64,000 bases of DNA from Parasedimentitalea maritima (GTDB lineage Bacteria; Pseudomonadota; Alphaproteobacteria; Rhodobacterales; Rhodobacteraceae). This document shows positions 44,342-53,764 of this stretch, one piece after another. The stretch lies in NCBI RefSeq assembly GCF_005771405.1, contig NZ_VAUA01000003.1, positions 310,001 to 374,000 of the forward strand, in the 5' to 3' direction. Under the pieces are notes generated by a model. It searched no databases. It was not told where the DNA came from and saw nothing but the letters and a program-made list of their open reading frames with translations. The position numbers and the translations under genes are program-made. Each line of letters opens with the position of its first letter. The stretch's first letter is position 1.

Positions 44342-45420
44342 ATGGCTTCCTCATATTCGGATTCAGCTGTGCTATCCCAGACCACTCCACCGCCGACATT
44401 CAGCACCGCCTTGTGATCTTCAACCAGCAACGTACGGATCGCGACGTTAAAGCAAGACCGCCCATCAGGTGCAGCCCAACCGATAGAACCGCAATAGATG
44501 TCTCTCGGCCAGGGCTCCAGCCCGCGCAGGACCTCCATCGCACGGATTTTCGGCGCACCGGTGATAGAACCACAGGGGAATAGCGCTCGAAAAATGTCAC
44601 CCAGCCCAGCATCGTCGTTCAACTGGGCGCGCACAGTCGAAACCATCTGATGGACAGTGGCATAGCTTTCGACGGCAAACAGTTCCGGCACATGCACAGT
44701 GCCGATTTTTGCCACGCGACTGATGTCATTGCGCAGCAGATCTACGATCATCAGGTTTTCAGCACGGTTCTTTTCATCACGTTGCAGAAATTCACGAAGG
44801 GCAGCATCTTCTACCGGATCGTCACTGCGCGGCTGGGTGCCCTTCATGGGACGAGTTTCGATCACACCATTTGCATCTGTTCGGAAAAACAGTTCCGGCG
44901 AGCGTGAGAGCAGATCTGGCAGATTGGCCTGTTCGACCAGCGCGCCGTGCCCCACGGGCTGCAACTCAGCCAGCGTGGTATAAAGATCGCGGCTGTTCCC
45001 CTGCAAATCGGCATCCAACGGGAAGGTCAGGTTGGCCTGATATATGTCGCCAGCCCCGATATCTTGATTGACCTGTGCAAAGGCCGAAGTATAGCGATCA
45101 AAATCCCAACGAGGGGCTAGATTGCGAAGCCCCAGCTTGCCCGGTGACGTCTGCACCTGTGCGACCGGGGTCTCATACACGCCGAAACAGATCAAGGGCA
45201 GCCGTCGGTTGGTCGGCATCAGGGGCGTTAGTTTGGGTTCCAGCGCATAACCAAGCTCGTAGGAGGCATAACCTGCCACCCAACACCCATCCGCACGTAC
45301 CGCATCCAGCGCATCCAGCGCAGCAGGCACCGCACCGATGTCATCCGCTCGAATGATCCATCCCGGGTCAGCAAACACTGTCCCTGCCCCCAACGGCCCT
45401 TGATCAAAACTGATACGCAC
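44296..45420 (-). CDS. pabB: Aminodeoxychorismate synthase component I
   Basis: 374 residues beginning with GTG at 45420; a stop codon immediately upstream rules out a longer form. It shows the chorismate-binding fold: IYQANLTFPLD, SRSPELFF, PMKGTQPRSDDP, EKNRAENLMIVDLLRND and GSITGAPKIRAMEV. It converts chorismate plus ammonia (from PabA) to aminodeoxychorismate. At about 370 residues it lacks most of the anthranilate-synthase-like N-terminal domain, as in other short PabB proteins. The amidotransferase pabA is not nearby. Confidence 0.93.
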   Translation of the reverse strand: MRISFDQGPLGAGTVFADPGWIIRADDIGAVPAALDALDAVRADGCWVAGYASYELGYALEPKLTPLMPTNRRLPLICFGVYETPVAQVQTSPGKLGLRNLAPRWDFDRYTSAFAQVNQDIGAGDIYQANLTFPLDADLQGNSRDLYTTLAELQPVGHGALVEQANLPDLLSRSPELFFRTDANGVIETRPMKGTQPRSDDPVEDAALREFLQRDEKNRAENLMIVDLLRNDISRVAKIGTVHVPELFAVESYATVHQMVSTVRAQLNDDAGLGDIFRALFPCGSITGAPKIRAMEVLRGLEPWPRDIYCGSIGWAAPDGRSCFNVAIRTLLVEDHKAVLNVGGGVVWDSTAESEYEEAIWKTRFAQPLTKTFA

Positions 45421-45598
45421 TTAGTTCCATCCCATTGGCTGTAACCACGCTACATATATGTTCGCATAACGCACGAATAGGGTAATTGCGGCAATTTAGA
45501 ACCTATTTCCGATGCCCCTTGCACCTTTCTTCGCGGGGCCTATAACCCATGACAATTTGGCGCTTGGGGGCGCCACGACTCGCGCACATCAAAGGAAC

Positions 45599-48500
45599 AT
45601 GGCCATGCCAAAAAGAACCGACATCCAATCGATTATGATCATTGGTGCGGGGCCCATTGTTATTGGCCAAGCCTGCGAATTTGACTACTCGGGTGCACAG
45701 GCCTGTAAGGCGCTGCGCGAAGAGGGTTACCGGGTCATTCTGGTCAACTCAAACCCCGCCACAATCATGACAGACCCCGGTCTGGCAGACGCCACCTACA
45801 TCGAACCAATCACTCCTGAAGTGGTCGCCAAGATCATCGAGAAAGAGCGCCCCGACGCACTGCTGCCAACCATGGGCGGACAGACCGGATTGAACACTTC
45901 GCTGGCGCTGGAAGAGATGGGCGTGCTGGAGAAATTTGACGTCGAGATGATCGGTGCTACCCGCGATGCCATTGAAATGGCAGAAGATCGCAAGCTGTTC
46001 CGCGAAGCGATGGATCGTCTGGGCATCGAAAACCCGCGCGCGACAATCGTCACCGCCCCCAAACTGGAAGACGGCAAAGCTGACCTGGATGAGGGTGTGC
46101 GCATTGCCCTCGAGTCGCTGGAAGACATCGGCCTGCCAACCATCATCCGCCCTGCATTCACCATGGGCGGAACCGGCGGCGGTGTTGCCTATAACCGCGA
46201 CGACTATGTCCACTTTTGCCGTACCGGCATGGACGCCTCTCCAGTGAACCAGATCCTGGTCGACGAGAGCCTGCTGGGCTGGAAAGAATTTGAGATGGAG
46301 GTGGTGCGCGACAAGGCCGACAACGCCATCATCGTCTGCGCCATCGAGAACATCGATCCGATGGGTGTTCACACCGGTGATTCGATCACAGTTGCCCCGG
46401 CGCTGACCTTGACCGACAAAGAATACCAGATCATGCGGACCCATTCGGTCAATGTTCTGCGTGAAATCGGCGTGGAAACTGGCGGGTCAAACGTTCAGTG
46501 GGCGGTAAACCCTGCCGACGGCCGAATGGTTGTGATTGAAATGAACCCACGGGTCAGCCGTTCTTCTGCGCTGGCGTCCAAGGCGACCGGTTTCCCGATT
46601 GCCAAGATCGCTGCAAAACTGGCTGTCGGATATACTCTGGACGAGCTGGACAATGACATCACCAAGGTCACCCCGGCGTCGTTCGAACCAAGCATCGACT
46701 ATGTCGTCACTAAGATCCCCAAGTTCGCGTTTGAGAAATTCCCCGGCTCCAAACCCTACCTGACCACTGCGATGAAGTCGGTTGGTGAAACGATGGCAAT
46801 CGGCCGCACCATCCACGAAAGCCTGCAAAAGGCACTGGCGTCGATGGAATCTGACCTGACTGGATTTGACGAAGTCGACATTCCGGGTGTGTCTGTTGGG
46901 CTGTGGGAAGATGCCAGCGCTGACAAAGCCGCCGTGATCAAGGCGATCGGCATGCAAACCCCAGACCGCATGCGTACCATTGCCCAGGCGATGCGCCACG
47001 GGTTGTCAGATGATGAAATCCACGGCGTCACCATGTTTGACCCTTGGTTCCTGGCCCGTATCCGCGAGATCATCGAGGCAGAGGCCGAAGTGCGCGCCAA
47101 TGGGTTGCCCACTGACGAGCGCGGCATTCGTAATCTGAAGATGCTCGGCTTTACCGATGCGCGTCTGGCCAATCTGACTGAAGCCGCCGAAACCGACGTG
47201 CGCAAAGCCCGCCGTGCCTTGGGTGTTACTGCCGTATTCAAACGCATCGACACCTGTGCGGCTGAGTTCGAAGCACAGACCCCGTACATGTATTCCACCT
47301 ACGAGGCCCCAATGATGGGCGAGGCGGAATGTGAGGCACGCCCAAGTGACCGCAAGAAAGTGGTCATTCTAGGTGGTGGTCCAAACCGGATCGGCCAGGG
47401 TATCGAATTTGACTACTGCTGCTGTCACGCCTGTTACGCACTGACTGACGCGGGCTATGAAACCATCATGGTCAACTGCAACCCGGAAACCGTATCGACC
47501 GACTATGACACCTCGGACCGGTTGTATTTTGAGCCGCTGACGTTTGAACACGTGATGGAAATCCTCGAAACCGAAAAGCAAAACGGTACCCTGCACGGTG
47601 TGATCGTTCAGTTTGGCGGTCAGACACCGTTGAAGCTGGCAAACGCACTAGAGGCCGAAGGCATTCCAATCCTTGGCACCACCCCGGATGCGATTGACCT
47701 GGCCGAAGACCGCGAGCGGTTCCAGGCGCTGGTCAATGAGTTGGGCCTAAAGCAGCCAACCAATGGCATTGCCTCAACCGACGCGCAGGCGCTGGAAATT
47801 GCTGGCGAAATCGGCTTCCCACTGGTGATCCGCCCGTCTTATGTGCTGGGTGGCCGCGCGATGGAAATCGTGCGCGACATGGCCCAGCTCGAACGCTACA
47901 TCGCCGAGGCGGTGGTGGTGTCCGGCGACAGCCCTGTTCTGCTCGACAGCTACCTGTCCGGCGCGGTGGAACTGGACGTAGATGCCATCTGTGACGGCAA
48001 AGACGTGCATGTTGCTGGCATCATGCAGCACATCGAAGAGGCTGGCGTGCACTCGGGCGATAGCGCCTGTTCACTTCCGCCTTATTCACTGTCGGACGAA
48101 ATCCTGACAGAAATCAAAGAACAAACCTACGCTTTGGCCAAAGGGCTGAACGTTGTTGGCCTGATGAACATCCAGTTCGCCATCAAAGACGGCGTGATCT
48201 ACCTGATCGAGGTCAACCCACGCGCCAGCCGCACCGTGCCGTTTGTCGCCAAGGCCACAGATAGCGCCATCGCGTCAATCGCGGCGCGTGTCATGGCCGG
48301 TGAGCCGCTCAGCAACTTCCCGATGCGCGAGCCATATAAGGCTGACGCCAAATATGACGACGTGTTGCCACTGGGCGATCCGATGACACTGGCCGATCCC
48401 AACATGCCGTGGTTCTCGGTGAAAGAGGCGGTACTGCCCTTCGCTCGCTTCCCCGGCGTTGACACCATCCTGGGGCCAGAAATGCGCTCTACCGGTGAAG

Positions 48501-48964
48501 TCATGGGCTGGGACCGCGACTTCCCACGCGCCTTCCTCAAGGCGCAAATGGGCGCTGGAATGGTGCTGCCGTCCTCCGGTCAGGCCTTTGTGTCGATCAA
48601 GGATGCTGACAAGGGTGCCCTGATGCTAGAGGCGGCGCAGGTTCTGGTCGAACAGGGCTTTACCCTGCTTGCCACCCGCGGCACCCAAAGCTGGCTGAGC
48701 GGCCACGGCGTTGCCTGTGAGCTGGTCAACAAGGTCTACGAGGGCCGCCCCCACGTGGTGGACCTGCTGAAAGACGGCCATGTGCAACTGCTGATGAACA
48801 CCACCGAAGGCGCGCAGGCGGTTGAGGACAGCAAAGACATGCGGTCCGTCGCCCTGTACGACAAGATCCCTTACTTCACCACCGCCGCCGGCTCTAATGC
48901 AGCCGCTCTGGCAATCAAGGCCCAGGCTGAGGGTGAGGTTGAGGTAAAATCGCTTCAGGGGTAA
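45599..48964 (+). CDS. carB: Carbamoyl-phosphate synthase large subunit
   Basis: 1121 residues from ATG 45599; a second ATG at 45605 is possible. The two homologous ATP-grasp halves are clear: [20 protein letters not shown] and [21 protein letters not shown], each followed by ENMNPR/VNPRASR-type metal-binding motifs. The C-terminal allosteric domain begins near residue 990. CarB supplies carbamoyl phosphate for arginine (via argF at 10 kb) and pyrimidines. The small subunit carA is not in this window. Confidence 0.97.
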   Translation: MAMPKRTDIQSIMIIGAGPIVIGQACEFDYSGAQACKALREEGYRVILVNSNPATIMTDPGLADATYIEPITPEVVAKIIEKERPDALLPTMGGQTGLNTSLALEEMGVLEKFDVEMIGATRDAIEMAEDRKLFREAMDRLGIENPRATIVTAPKLEDGKADLDEGVRIALESLEDIGLPTIIRPAFTMGGTGGGVAYNRDDYVHFCRTGMDASPVNQILVDESLLGWKEFEMEVVRDKADNAIIVCAIENIDPMGVHTGDSITVAPALTLTDKEYQIMRTHSVNVLREIGVETGGSNVQWAVNPADGRMVVIEMNPRVSRSSALASKATGFPIAKIAAKLAVGYTLDELDNDITKVTPASFEPSIDYVVTKIPKFAFEKFPGSKPYLTTAMKSVGETMAIGRTIHESLQKALASMESDLTGFDEVDIPGVSVGLWEDASADKAAVIKAIGMQTPDRMRTIAQAMRHGLSDDEIHGVTMFDPWFLARIREIIEAEAEVRANGLPTDERGIRNLKMLGFTDARLANLTEAAETDVRKARRALGVTAVFKRIDTCAAEFEAQTPYMYSTYEAPMMGEAECEARPSDRKKVVILGGGPNRIGQGIEFDYCCCHACYALTDAGYETIMVNCNPETVSTDYDTSDRLYFEPLTFEHVMEILETEKQNGTLHGVIVQFGGQTPLKLANALEAEGIPILGTTPDAIDLAEDRERFQALVNELGLKQPTNGIASTDAQALEIAGEIGFPLVIRPSYVLGGRAMEIVRDMAQLERYIAEAVVVSGDSPVLLDSYLSGAVELDVDAICDGKDVHVAGIMQHIEEAGVHSGDSACSLPPYSLSDEILTEIKEQTYALAKGLNVVGLMNIQFAIKDGVIYLIEVNPRASRTVPFVAKATDSAIASIAARVMAGEPLSNFPMREPYKADAKYDDVLPLGDPMTLADPNMPWFSVKEAVLPFARFPGVDTILGPEMRSTGEVMGWDRDFPRAFLKAQMGAGMVLPSSGQAFVSIKDADKGALMLEAAQVLVEQGFTLLATRGTQSWLSGHGVACELVNKVYEGRPHVVDLLKDGHVQLLMNTTEGAQAVEDSKDMRSVALYDKIPYFTTAAGSNAAALAIKAQAEGEVEVKSLQG

Positions 48965-48991
48965 ACAAACACCCCAATTGAAAAATAAAGA

Positions 48992-49020
48992 AACCCCGGC
49001 CCATGTGGCCGGGGTTGTCA
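48992..49020 (+). terminator. Hairpin terminator after carB
   Basis: A perfect 10-bp stem AACCCCGGCC-CATGT-GGCCGGGGTT (48992-49016) starts 27 bp after the stop. The tail has few T residues. Confidence 0.8.
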
Positions 49021-49081
49021 TTGTCAACGGGCATTCTAGGCAAGTTTTCAAAGCTCGACTCCAGCATCGGACTTCATGCCT

Positions 49082-49354
49082 TCACTTACGCCACTTCCAA
49101 GCCCGGGGTGGGAGTCTCGACAAGTCTAAGTCATCGCGAAAAAGCTCAAGCAACTCACCGTAAGCCGGTTCAACGAAAGCCTTGAATGCAACGTTTCCTT
49201 CTACAAACCTATAGATCCCCTCAAATGCGAGCAGCCACTCGCCAACGCCATAAAATCGGCGGCTATTGGCGGTAAACTGGCCAGTCTCTTCACATTGTTC
49301 CAAAACCAGCTTCAGAGAGGCAATGACGTTCTTTTCCGATCTACTGTTCATCAT
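49082..49354 (-). CDS. Small hypothetical protein (second gene of a pair)
   Basis: 90 residues, acidic and helical: SLKLVLEQCEETGQFTANSRRFYGVGEWLLAFEGIYRFVEGN, then LELFRDDLDLSRLPPRAWKW. Its layout of a short helical protein with a G-E-W/Y-x-L-A-x-E motif is faintly like small immunity proteins, but no family is assigned. It overlaps the preceding gene by 14 bases. The pair has a lower G+C content than carB and fabH on either side. Confidence 0.6.
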   Translation of the reverse strand: MMNSRSEKNVIASLKLVLEQCEETGQFTANSRRFYGVGEWLLAFEGIYRFVEGNVAFKAFVEPAYGELLELFRDDLDLSRLPPRAWKWRK

Positions 49355-49634
49355 GGTTCCAAGTAAGCTCGCCTGCCTCTACAATTTCAGCGCCCATTTG
49401 CTCTACAAATCCGTCTCTGACGGTTCGCTTCCATTTTTGTACTCTTGGTGACGGGTCGTTCGGATTTACATCGTCAGCCAACAAAACCCATTCAGCAAAC
49501 TGAGCTGCGGTTACAGGCCCACTACTTGGCGTGAAGTGATTGACGTGCAGCCTTTTTCCATTTTTGACACATCCACAGAACCCATGTTTGATGCAAACAA
49601 AGTCCAACAACGCGTCATAGCGATTTTTTGGCAT
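49341..49634 (-). CDS. Small hypothetical protein (first gene of a pair)
   Basis: 97 residues from ATG 49634 (MPKNRYDALLDFVCIKHGF); an upstream start at 49670 is possible. Readable features are CGCVKNGKRLHVNHFTPSSGPVTAAQFAEWVLLADDVNP and a basic KWKRTVRDGFVEQMGAE near the C-terminus. I do not recognise a named family. It overlaps the next gene and shares its lower G+C content, so the two may have moved together. Confidence 0.6.
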   Translation of the reverse strand: MPKNRYDALLDFVCIKHGFCGCVKNGKRLHVNHFTPSSGPVTAAQFAEWVLLADDVNPNDPSPRVQKWKRTVRDGFVEQMGAEIVEAGELTWNHDEQ

Positions 49635-49984
49635 AGGTGATCGGTACGCAATGGCTACCGTTTGGCACATACTTGTGCATTAGTGTGACGATGCCGAACA
49701 CTTCACCCATGCAAGATAATTGTCAATGTTAGAGTTCCTGAACGTGAGCTCCTCCAACCTCGCCGTACACCTTCGCTCTCAATATGCCACCTACCCGGCA
49801 CCGCCGGGCTGCGCCTGACCTTCCCCACGGGAAGGCGCATACACGCCTCCCCAAGGTCAGCCGCTGCCCTAACTACAGAGCAAACCTGTAGCCTTCCCCA
49901 GCGGAACCCGCCTGCTGACCTTGACCTCCCCCTACTAAAATGACCAAATCGCAGGCACTTTTGAAAAAGCCAGAGCGCCACGCC
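49635..49984. other. Intergenic region upstream of the FabH-like gene
   Basis: Besides the divergent promoters, this region holds a structured GC-rich part (about 49790-49925). It contains CGGCACCGCCG, CCTTCCCC-ACGG-GAAGG and the complementary pair TGACCTT/AAGGTCA, with GACCTT repeated near 49918. No open frame is supported. The pattern could be a leader hairpin set or remnants of a repeat. Confidence 0.4.
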
Positions 49985-51109
49985 ATGTATACTCCTGCCA
50001 TCACCGGCACCGGGGTTTTCACCCCCTCTCAGATCATCACAAACGCCGAACTGGTGAAAGCCTTCAACGCCTATGCCGATAAGACGAACACCCAGAATGC
50101 TGGGGCGATCGAGGCGGGTAAGATGGAACCACTGGCGCATTCGTCTGAGGAGTTCATTCTCAAGGCATCGGGCATTGAACAGCGTTACGTCATGGACAAG
50201 TCAGGCGTGTTAGATCCCGATGTCATGCATCCAAAGCTGCGCCAGCGTGAAGATGACGAGCCGTCAATCATGGCTGAAATGGCGCTGGATGCGGCGAAGA
50301 AGGCACTGGAACAGGCTGGACGCTCGGCGGCGGATGTGGATCTGGTGATCTGTGCCGCATCGAACCTGGAACGGGCCTATCCCGCTGTGGCAATCGAAAT
50401 TCAGCAGCTCTTGGGTTGTCCCGGCTTTGCCTTTGATATGAATGTCGCCTGTTCCTCGGCCACCTTTGGCATTCAGGCTGCGGCGGATATGGTGCGCTCG
50501 GGCTCGGTGCGCGCGGCACTGGTGGTCAACCCCGAGATCTGTTCAGGGCACTTGGAGTGGCGCGACCGGGACTGCCATTTTATCTTTGGCGACGTTGCCA
50601 CTGCGACCCTGATTGAACGCAAAGAAGACGCAACTGGCGCTCATTTTGAAATCCTGTCGACCCGCTGTGCCACCCAGTTTTCGAACAACATTCGCAACAA
50701 CAACGGCTACTTGCGCCGCTCGCGTCCAGATGGGGTCAAGGATCGCCGCGACATGCAGTTCATGCAAAACGGCCGCAAGGTGTTCAAAGAAGTGCTGCCG
50801 ATGGTGAGCAAGCACATTGCAGACCACATGGCCGACAACGAGATTGCCAACACCGATCTGAAACGTCTGTGGCTACATCAGGCCAACAAGGCGATGAATG
50901 ATTTCATTGGCAAAAAGGTATTAGGTCGCACCCCGAAAGATGGTGAACAGCCCAATATCCTGCAGGACTATGCCAATACTTCCTCGGCCGGCTCGATCAT
51001 CGCCTTCTCGCAGAATTCCAATGATTTGAGTGTCGGCGATTTAGGACTGATCTGTTCGTTTGGTGCCGGCTATTCTGTTGGGTCGGTGATCCTGCGTCGT
51101 AACGCCTAA
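49985..51109 (+). CDS. Beta-ketoacyl-ACP synthase III (long FabH-like)
   Basis: 374 residues from ATG 49985 (MYTPAITGTGVFTPSQ); an ATG at 49940 is also in frame. The thiolase-fold triad is present: Cys156 in NVACSSATFG, His in LHQANKAMNDFI and Asn in ANTSSAGS. It is about 55 residues longer than E. coli FabH, with an insert (NTQNAGAIEAGKMEP) near the N-terminus, like the 373-residue Pseudomonas FabH2 (PA3286) that takes medium-chain acyl-CoA. That substrate is an inference. No other fatty-acid genes are adjacent. Confidence 0.87.
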   Translation: MYTPAITGTGVFTPSQIITNAELVKAFNAYADKTNTQNAGAIEAGKMEPLAHSSEEFILKASGIEQRYVMDKSGVLDPDVMHPKLRQREDDEPSIMAEMALDAAKKALEQAGRSAADVDLVICAASNLERAYPAVAIEIQQLLGCPGFAFDMNVACSSATFGIQAAADMVRSGSVRAALVVNPEICSGHLEWRDRDCHFIFGDVATATLIERKEDATGAHFEILSTRCATQFSNNIRNNNGYLRRSRPDGVKDRRDMQFMQNGRKVFKEVLPMVSKHIADHMADNEIANTDLKRLWLHQANKAMNDFIGKKVLGRTPKDGEQPNILQDYANTSSAGSIIAFSQNSNDLSVGDLGLICSFGAGYSVGSVILRRNA

Positions 51110-51231
51110 AACCTCCGGTGAAATTGCCAATAGTAGAAACCGCGTAGCCCAAGTCTTGGTTTTGTGACCTTTTGCCAGAGTAACAATCAGTGGAAAATAC
51201 TTTGGCTTGTGACTATTCGTTGGTTTGGTTT

Positions 51232-51250
51232 CTCGAGCGTCAATGCTCGA
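51232..51250. terminator. Hairpin downstream of the FabH-like gene
   Basis: TCGAGC (51233-51238) pairs with GCTCGA (51245-51250) around a 6-base loop. A second hairpin, TTGAGC-6-GCTCAA (51313-51330), overlaps the stop of the convergent hydrolase. Neither has a clear T-run. Confidence 0.4.
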
Positions 51251-51326
51251 CCCTTGCCAAAACTTCTAACGGTCCACAGCAAACCACTGATCAGTGTCCA
51301 TACTGACTGATTTTGAGCAAAAAGGC

Positions 51327-52004
51327 TCAACTGAAACGAGCTGCAAAATCCGAAATTTGCTTGGCGGACTGAAGAAAACTCGCCTGCAACAGAAAGTGCG
51401 GCCCCTCAATCGCGACGACAGTGTCGGGAGAGACTTGGAAATCATGCGACATTTTTGCAGGTACTAGTCGATCATGAGTTGCCTGAAGATAGATGAAGGG
51501 GGTATCCAAGCGGCCAAGCTTCTCAACCACATCCACCTTAAGAACCTCTCTCAGTCGTCCCGCAATTGTCGATGTTGGAACGAGGTTCATCGCTTGCCTA
51601 AACTTCGCTGTAAAAATCGTTTTTGACCACTTTCCCATCAGGATCGGCTGAGCCAACCATGTCAGTAGTCGAGACTTAACTGGCATGTATTCGATCGCAT
51701 AAGTTAGGAATGAGGGCAAATTTCGTGGTGCTTTCACAAACGTCGCGACAAATACCACGCCTCTTAAACTGGCAATTCTCTTTGAGGCAAGCATGACTGC
51801 GAGTGGCCCCGAAAAGAATTCCGCAACAATGATGAAGTCACCCTTGGGTAGACGTTCCTCAACCCATGTTTGGAGGTCTTCATATCTGCATAAGTTAGTG
51901 GGGTACTGAAGAGATACAACAACGTGCTTTGGTGCCAGTAGTTCTTCTATCTCTGACAAGAGTATCCCAGTTCCATCTAAGCCTGGCAAAATAACAATTT
52001 TCAT
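51327..52004 (-). CDS. Alpha/beta hydrolase-like protein
   Basis: 225 residues. It opens with MKIVILPGLDGTGILL (oxyanion-type HG/PGLDG turn), has a nucleophile elbow AEFFSGPLAVMLA, where a Ser sits in F-S-G-P rather than G-x-S-x-G, and closes with an Asp in ATHDRLVP and His in EGPHFLLQA. So the catalytic triad is probably present. Substrate unknown. The G+C content and codon use are lower than in neighbours, suggesting acquisition. Confidence 0.78.
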   Translation of the reverse strand: MKIVILPGLDGTGILLSEIEELLAPKHVVVSLQYPTNLCRYEDLQTWVEERLPKGDFIIVAEFFSGPLAVMLASKRIASLRGVVFVATFVKAPRNLPSFLTYAIEYMPVKSRLLTWLAQPILMGKWSKTIFTAKFRQAMNLVPTSTIAGRLREVLKVDVVEKLGRLDTPFIYLQATHDRLVPAKMSHDFQVSPDTVVAIEGPHFLLQASFLQSAKQISDFAARFS

Positions 52005-52281
52005 TCGAACCTAATAGCTCCGCTCACGCTAGGTCGCCAATTATTATCGAACATTAGCTTTGTCCGCTATGCAGCCCTTGACGCATTCTGCAGCGAAGGC
52101 CTGCTCCTCGCCCCTTCTTTTTTTCAAAGAAACTTGGCCCCGCCGAAGGCAGAGGAGCCAACAAAAATACGGCATCTATTTTCAAATTGCCTCCCACAAC
52201 TTGGAATGCATCATCCAATCGTGGGTGGTTTTCTTATCGGTACTGAAAAGTGCTAGCGTGGGTAAAACGGTCTAAGAAAAT

Positions 52282-52740
52282 TCAGCCGCTTTCTTCTTCC
52301 AGATGCAGCTTCATGTCGATCAGGACGTGTTGCAAATTTACAGTCTCGCGCAACAGGCGCTTGGCTTCGTTGACGGTGATAATGCCGTCCTCCATCGCCG
52401 ATTGATACTCGCTCATCAGCATGGCGAATCGTTGGCTCAGCGCGATGACATCCGCGTTCACCCCACCACTGCTGGGCGAGTTGGGCTTGCGGTCATCATA
52501 GGACAAAGAGATCTTTTTCAGATCCGCCAATGCCGATGTCACATGCGGATAAGAAGAGGATTCTTCCAGCTTGGCAACTGCATCCACAGGCATGAAACGA
52601 TCAGCATGTTCGGCGTTATCAGAGTAATACCGGCCCAACGTAGCCTTGGATTTACCGGTGATCTGGCAAGCCGCTTCGATGCCGACATCCTTAACCAGGG
52701 CCTCGGTATGTTTCTTCAGATAAGTGCCAATTTCCGCCAT
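52282..52740 (-). CDS. Predicted DNA-binding protein, phage CII-like HTH
   Basis: 152 residues from ATG 52740 (MAEIGTYLKKHTEALVKDVG). The segment GIEAACQITGKSKATLGRYYSD has the shape of a helix-turn-helix and continues with RFMPVDAVAKLEESSSYPHVTSALAD, resembling phage regulatory CII-like proteins. A helical C-terminus (EYQSAMEDGIITVNEAKRLL) follows. I recall similar proteins in Rhodobacteraceae genomes. The role is unknown. Nothing else phage-like is nearby. Confidence 0.65.
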   Translation of the reverse strand: MAEIGTYLKKHTEALVKDVGIEAACQITGKSKATLGRYYSDNAEHADRFMPVDAVAKLEESSSYPHVTSALADLKKISLSYDDRKPNSPSSGGVNADVIALSQRFAMLMSEYQSAMEDGIITVNEAKRLLRETVNLQHVLIDMKLHLEEESG

Positions 52741-53120
52741 ACATTTGTTCCCGGCTTGCGGTCCGGCGCCCCAAGGGGAACCGCCCGATCTTTTTCCCAT
52801 TATGGTCTTCTATGCTAAATGCGATACCTTTGCTATCCCTCAGGTTTTCAGGGATTTTTAAAGAGTGCAATGGTGGAATTTAACCATCTAGGTACCCAAC
52901 AGGGACAGGGAGTGAGTGAGTTACCTGATCCTGGGTCGTTTTTGCGACCCAATAGCGCTGTCTGTTTTGTCTTGTTCCGTCCATCCCCAGGGTTGTTCCA
53001 CCCGGTTTGGGTAAGCAAACAGACAGCGCTATATTTTAGCGCGCGTTGCCTTGGGCATAATTTTCAATTGCACCCGAATTTGTGGTTCCCCCCCCTGCAG
53101 CCAGCGGTTACATCAGCAGC
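52741..53120. other. Intergenic region with hairpin and inverted-repeat element
   Basis: These 380 bp separate the HTH gene and tdk. A hairpin GGGTCG-TTTTTG-CGACCC lies at 52933-52950 and a long-spaced 16-bp inverted repeat at 52952-53032 follows directly. No open frame is supported. Confidence 0.55.
52952..53032. mobile_element. Possible MITE-like element: 16-bp inverted repeats with TA ends
   Basis: ATAGCGCTGTCTGTTT (52952-52967) is exactly inverted as AAACAGACAGCGCTAT (53017-53032) around 49 unique bases. Each outer end carries TA, which would fit a TA target duplication of the IS630/mariner type. It is too small to encode a protein. An operator or transcript hairpin is an alternative. 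Confidence 0.5.
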
Positions 53121-53723
53121 ATGGCAAAACTATACTTCAATTACTCCACCATGAACGCGGGCAAGTCGACGGTTCTATTGCAGGCCTCGCACAATTACCG
53201 CGAAAACAACATGGACACCTATCTGCTGACCGCTCAGATTGATGATCGGGCAGGCAGCGGACGTATCGCTTCTCGCATCGGTATCACCGCAGAGGCTGAT
53301 ATGTTTGCCCATGAAGACGATCTTTTTGCCATGGTCGATACCCGCCTGAAACAGGGCAAGCTGGCCTGTGTTTTTGTTGACGAAGCCCAATTCCTCACCA
53401 ATGCTCAGGTCTGGCAATTGGCCCGTGTTGTCGATGACCTGAAGTTACCGGTATTGTGCTATGGGTTGCGGGTCGACTTTCAGGGGCAGTTGTTCCCCGG
53501 ATCGGCTGCACTGCTGGCGCTGGCAGACGAAATGCGCGAAGTCCGCACTATTTGCCCCTGCGGGCGCAAGGCCACTATGGTGATCCGCCAGGATGACAAC
53601 GGACATGCCATCACAGAGGGGGCCCAGGTGCAAATTGGCGGCAACGAAACCTATGTCTCGCTGTGTCGCCGCCACTGGCGCGAGGCCGTCGGTGATCTCG
53701 CCGCTGAAAACGCGAAACAGTAA
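53121..53723 (+). CDS. tdk: Thymidine kinase (type II)
   Basis: 200 residues from ATG 53121 (MAKLYFNYSTMNAGKST). P-loop STMNAGKST, Walker B VFVDEAQFL, the lasso region with VLCYGLRVDFQGQLFPGS, and zinc ligands in CPCGRKA and CRRHW match the bacterial TK fold. It phosphorylates thymidine to dTMP in the salvage pathway. It is transcribed alone, with the inverted-repeat element about 90 bp upstream of its start. Confidence 0.95.
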   Translation: MAKLYFNYSTMNAGKSTVLLQASHNYRENNMDTYLLTAQIDDRAGSGRIASRIGITAEADMFAHEDDLFAMVDTRLKQGKLACVFVDEAQFLTNAQVWQLARVVDDLKLPVLCYGLRVDFQGQLFPGSAALLALADEMREVRTICPCGRKATMVIRQDDNGHAITEGAQVQIGGNETYVSLCRRHWREAVGDLAAENAKQ

Positions 53724-53764
53724 CCCAGCCCAAAGCCATTCTTAGACCGGCTAAGCACCTAAGT

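Noticed and set aside
52060-52275. 71-codon plus-strand frame between the hydrolase and HTH genes
   Set aside because: No ribosome site, no motif, and a composition that looks non-coding.
52282-53032. Prophage remnant
   Set aside because: Only one HTH-like gene and an inverted repeat are present; no integrase, terminase, capsid or att duplication is visible.
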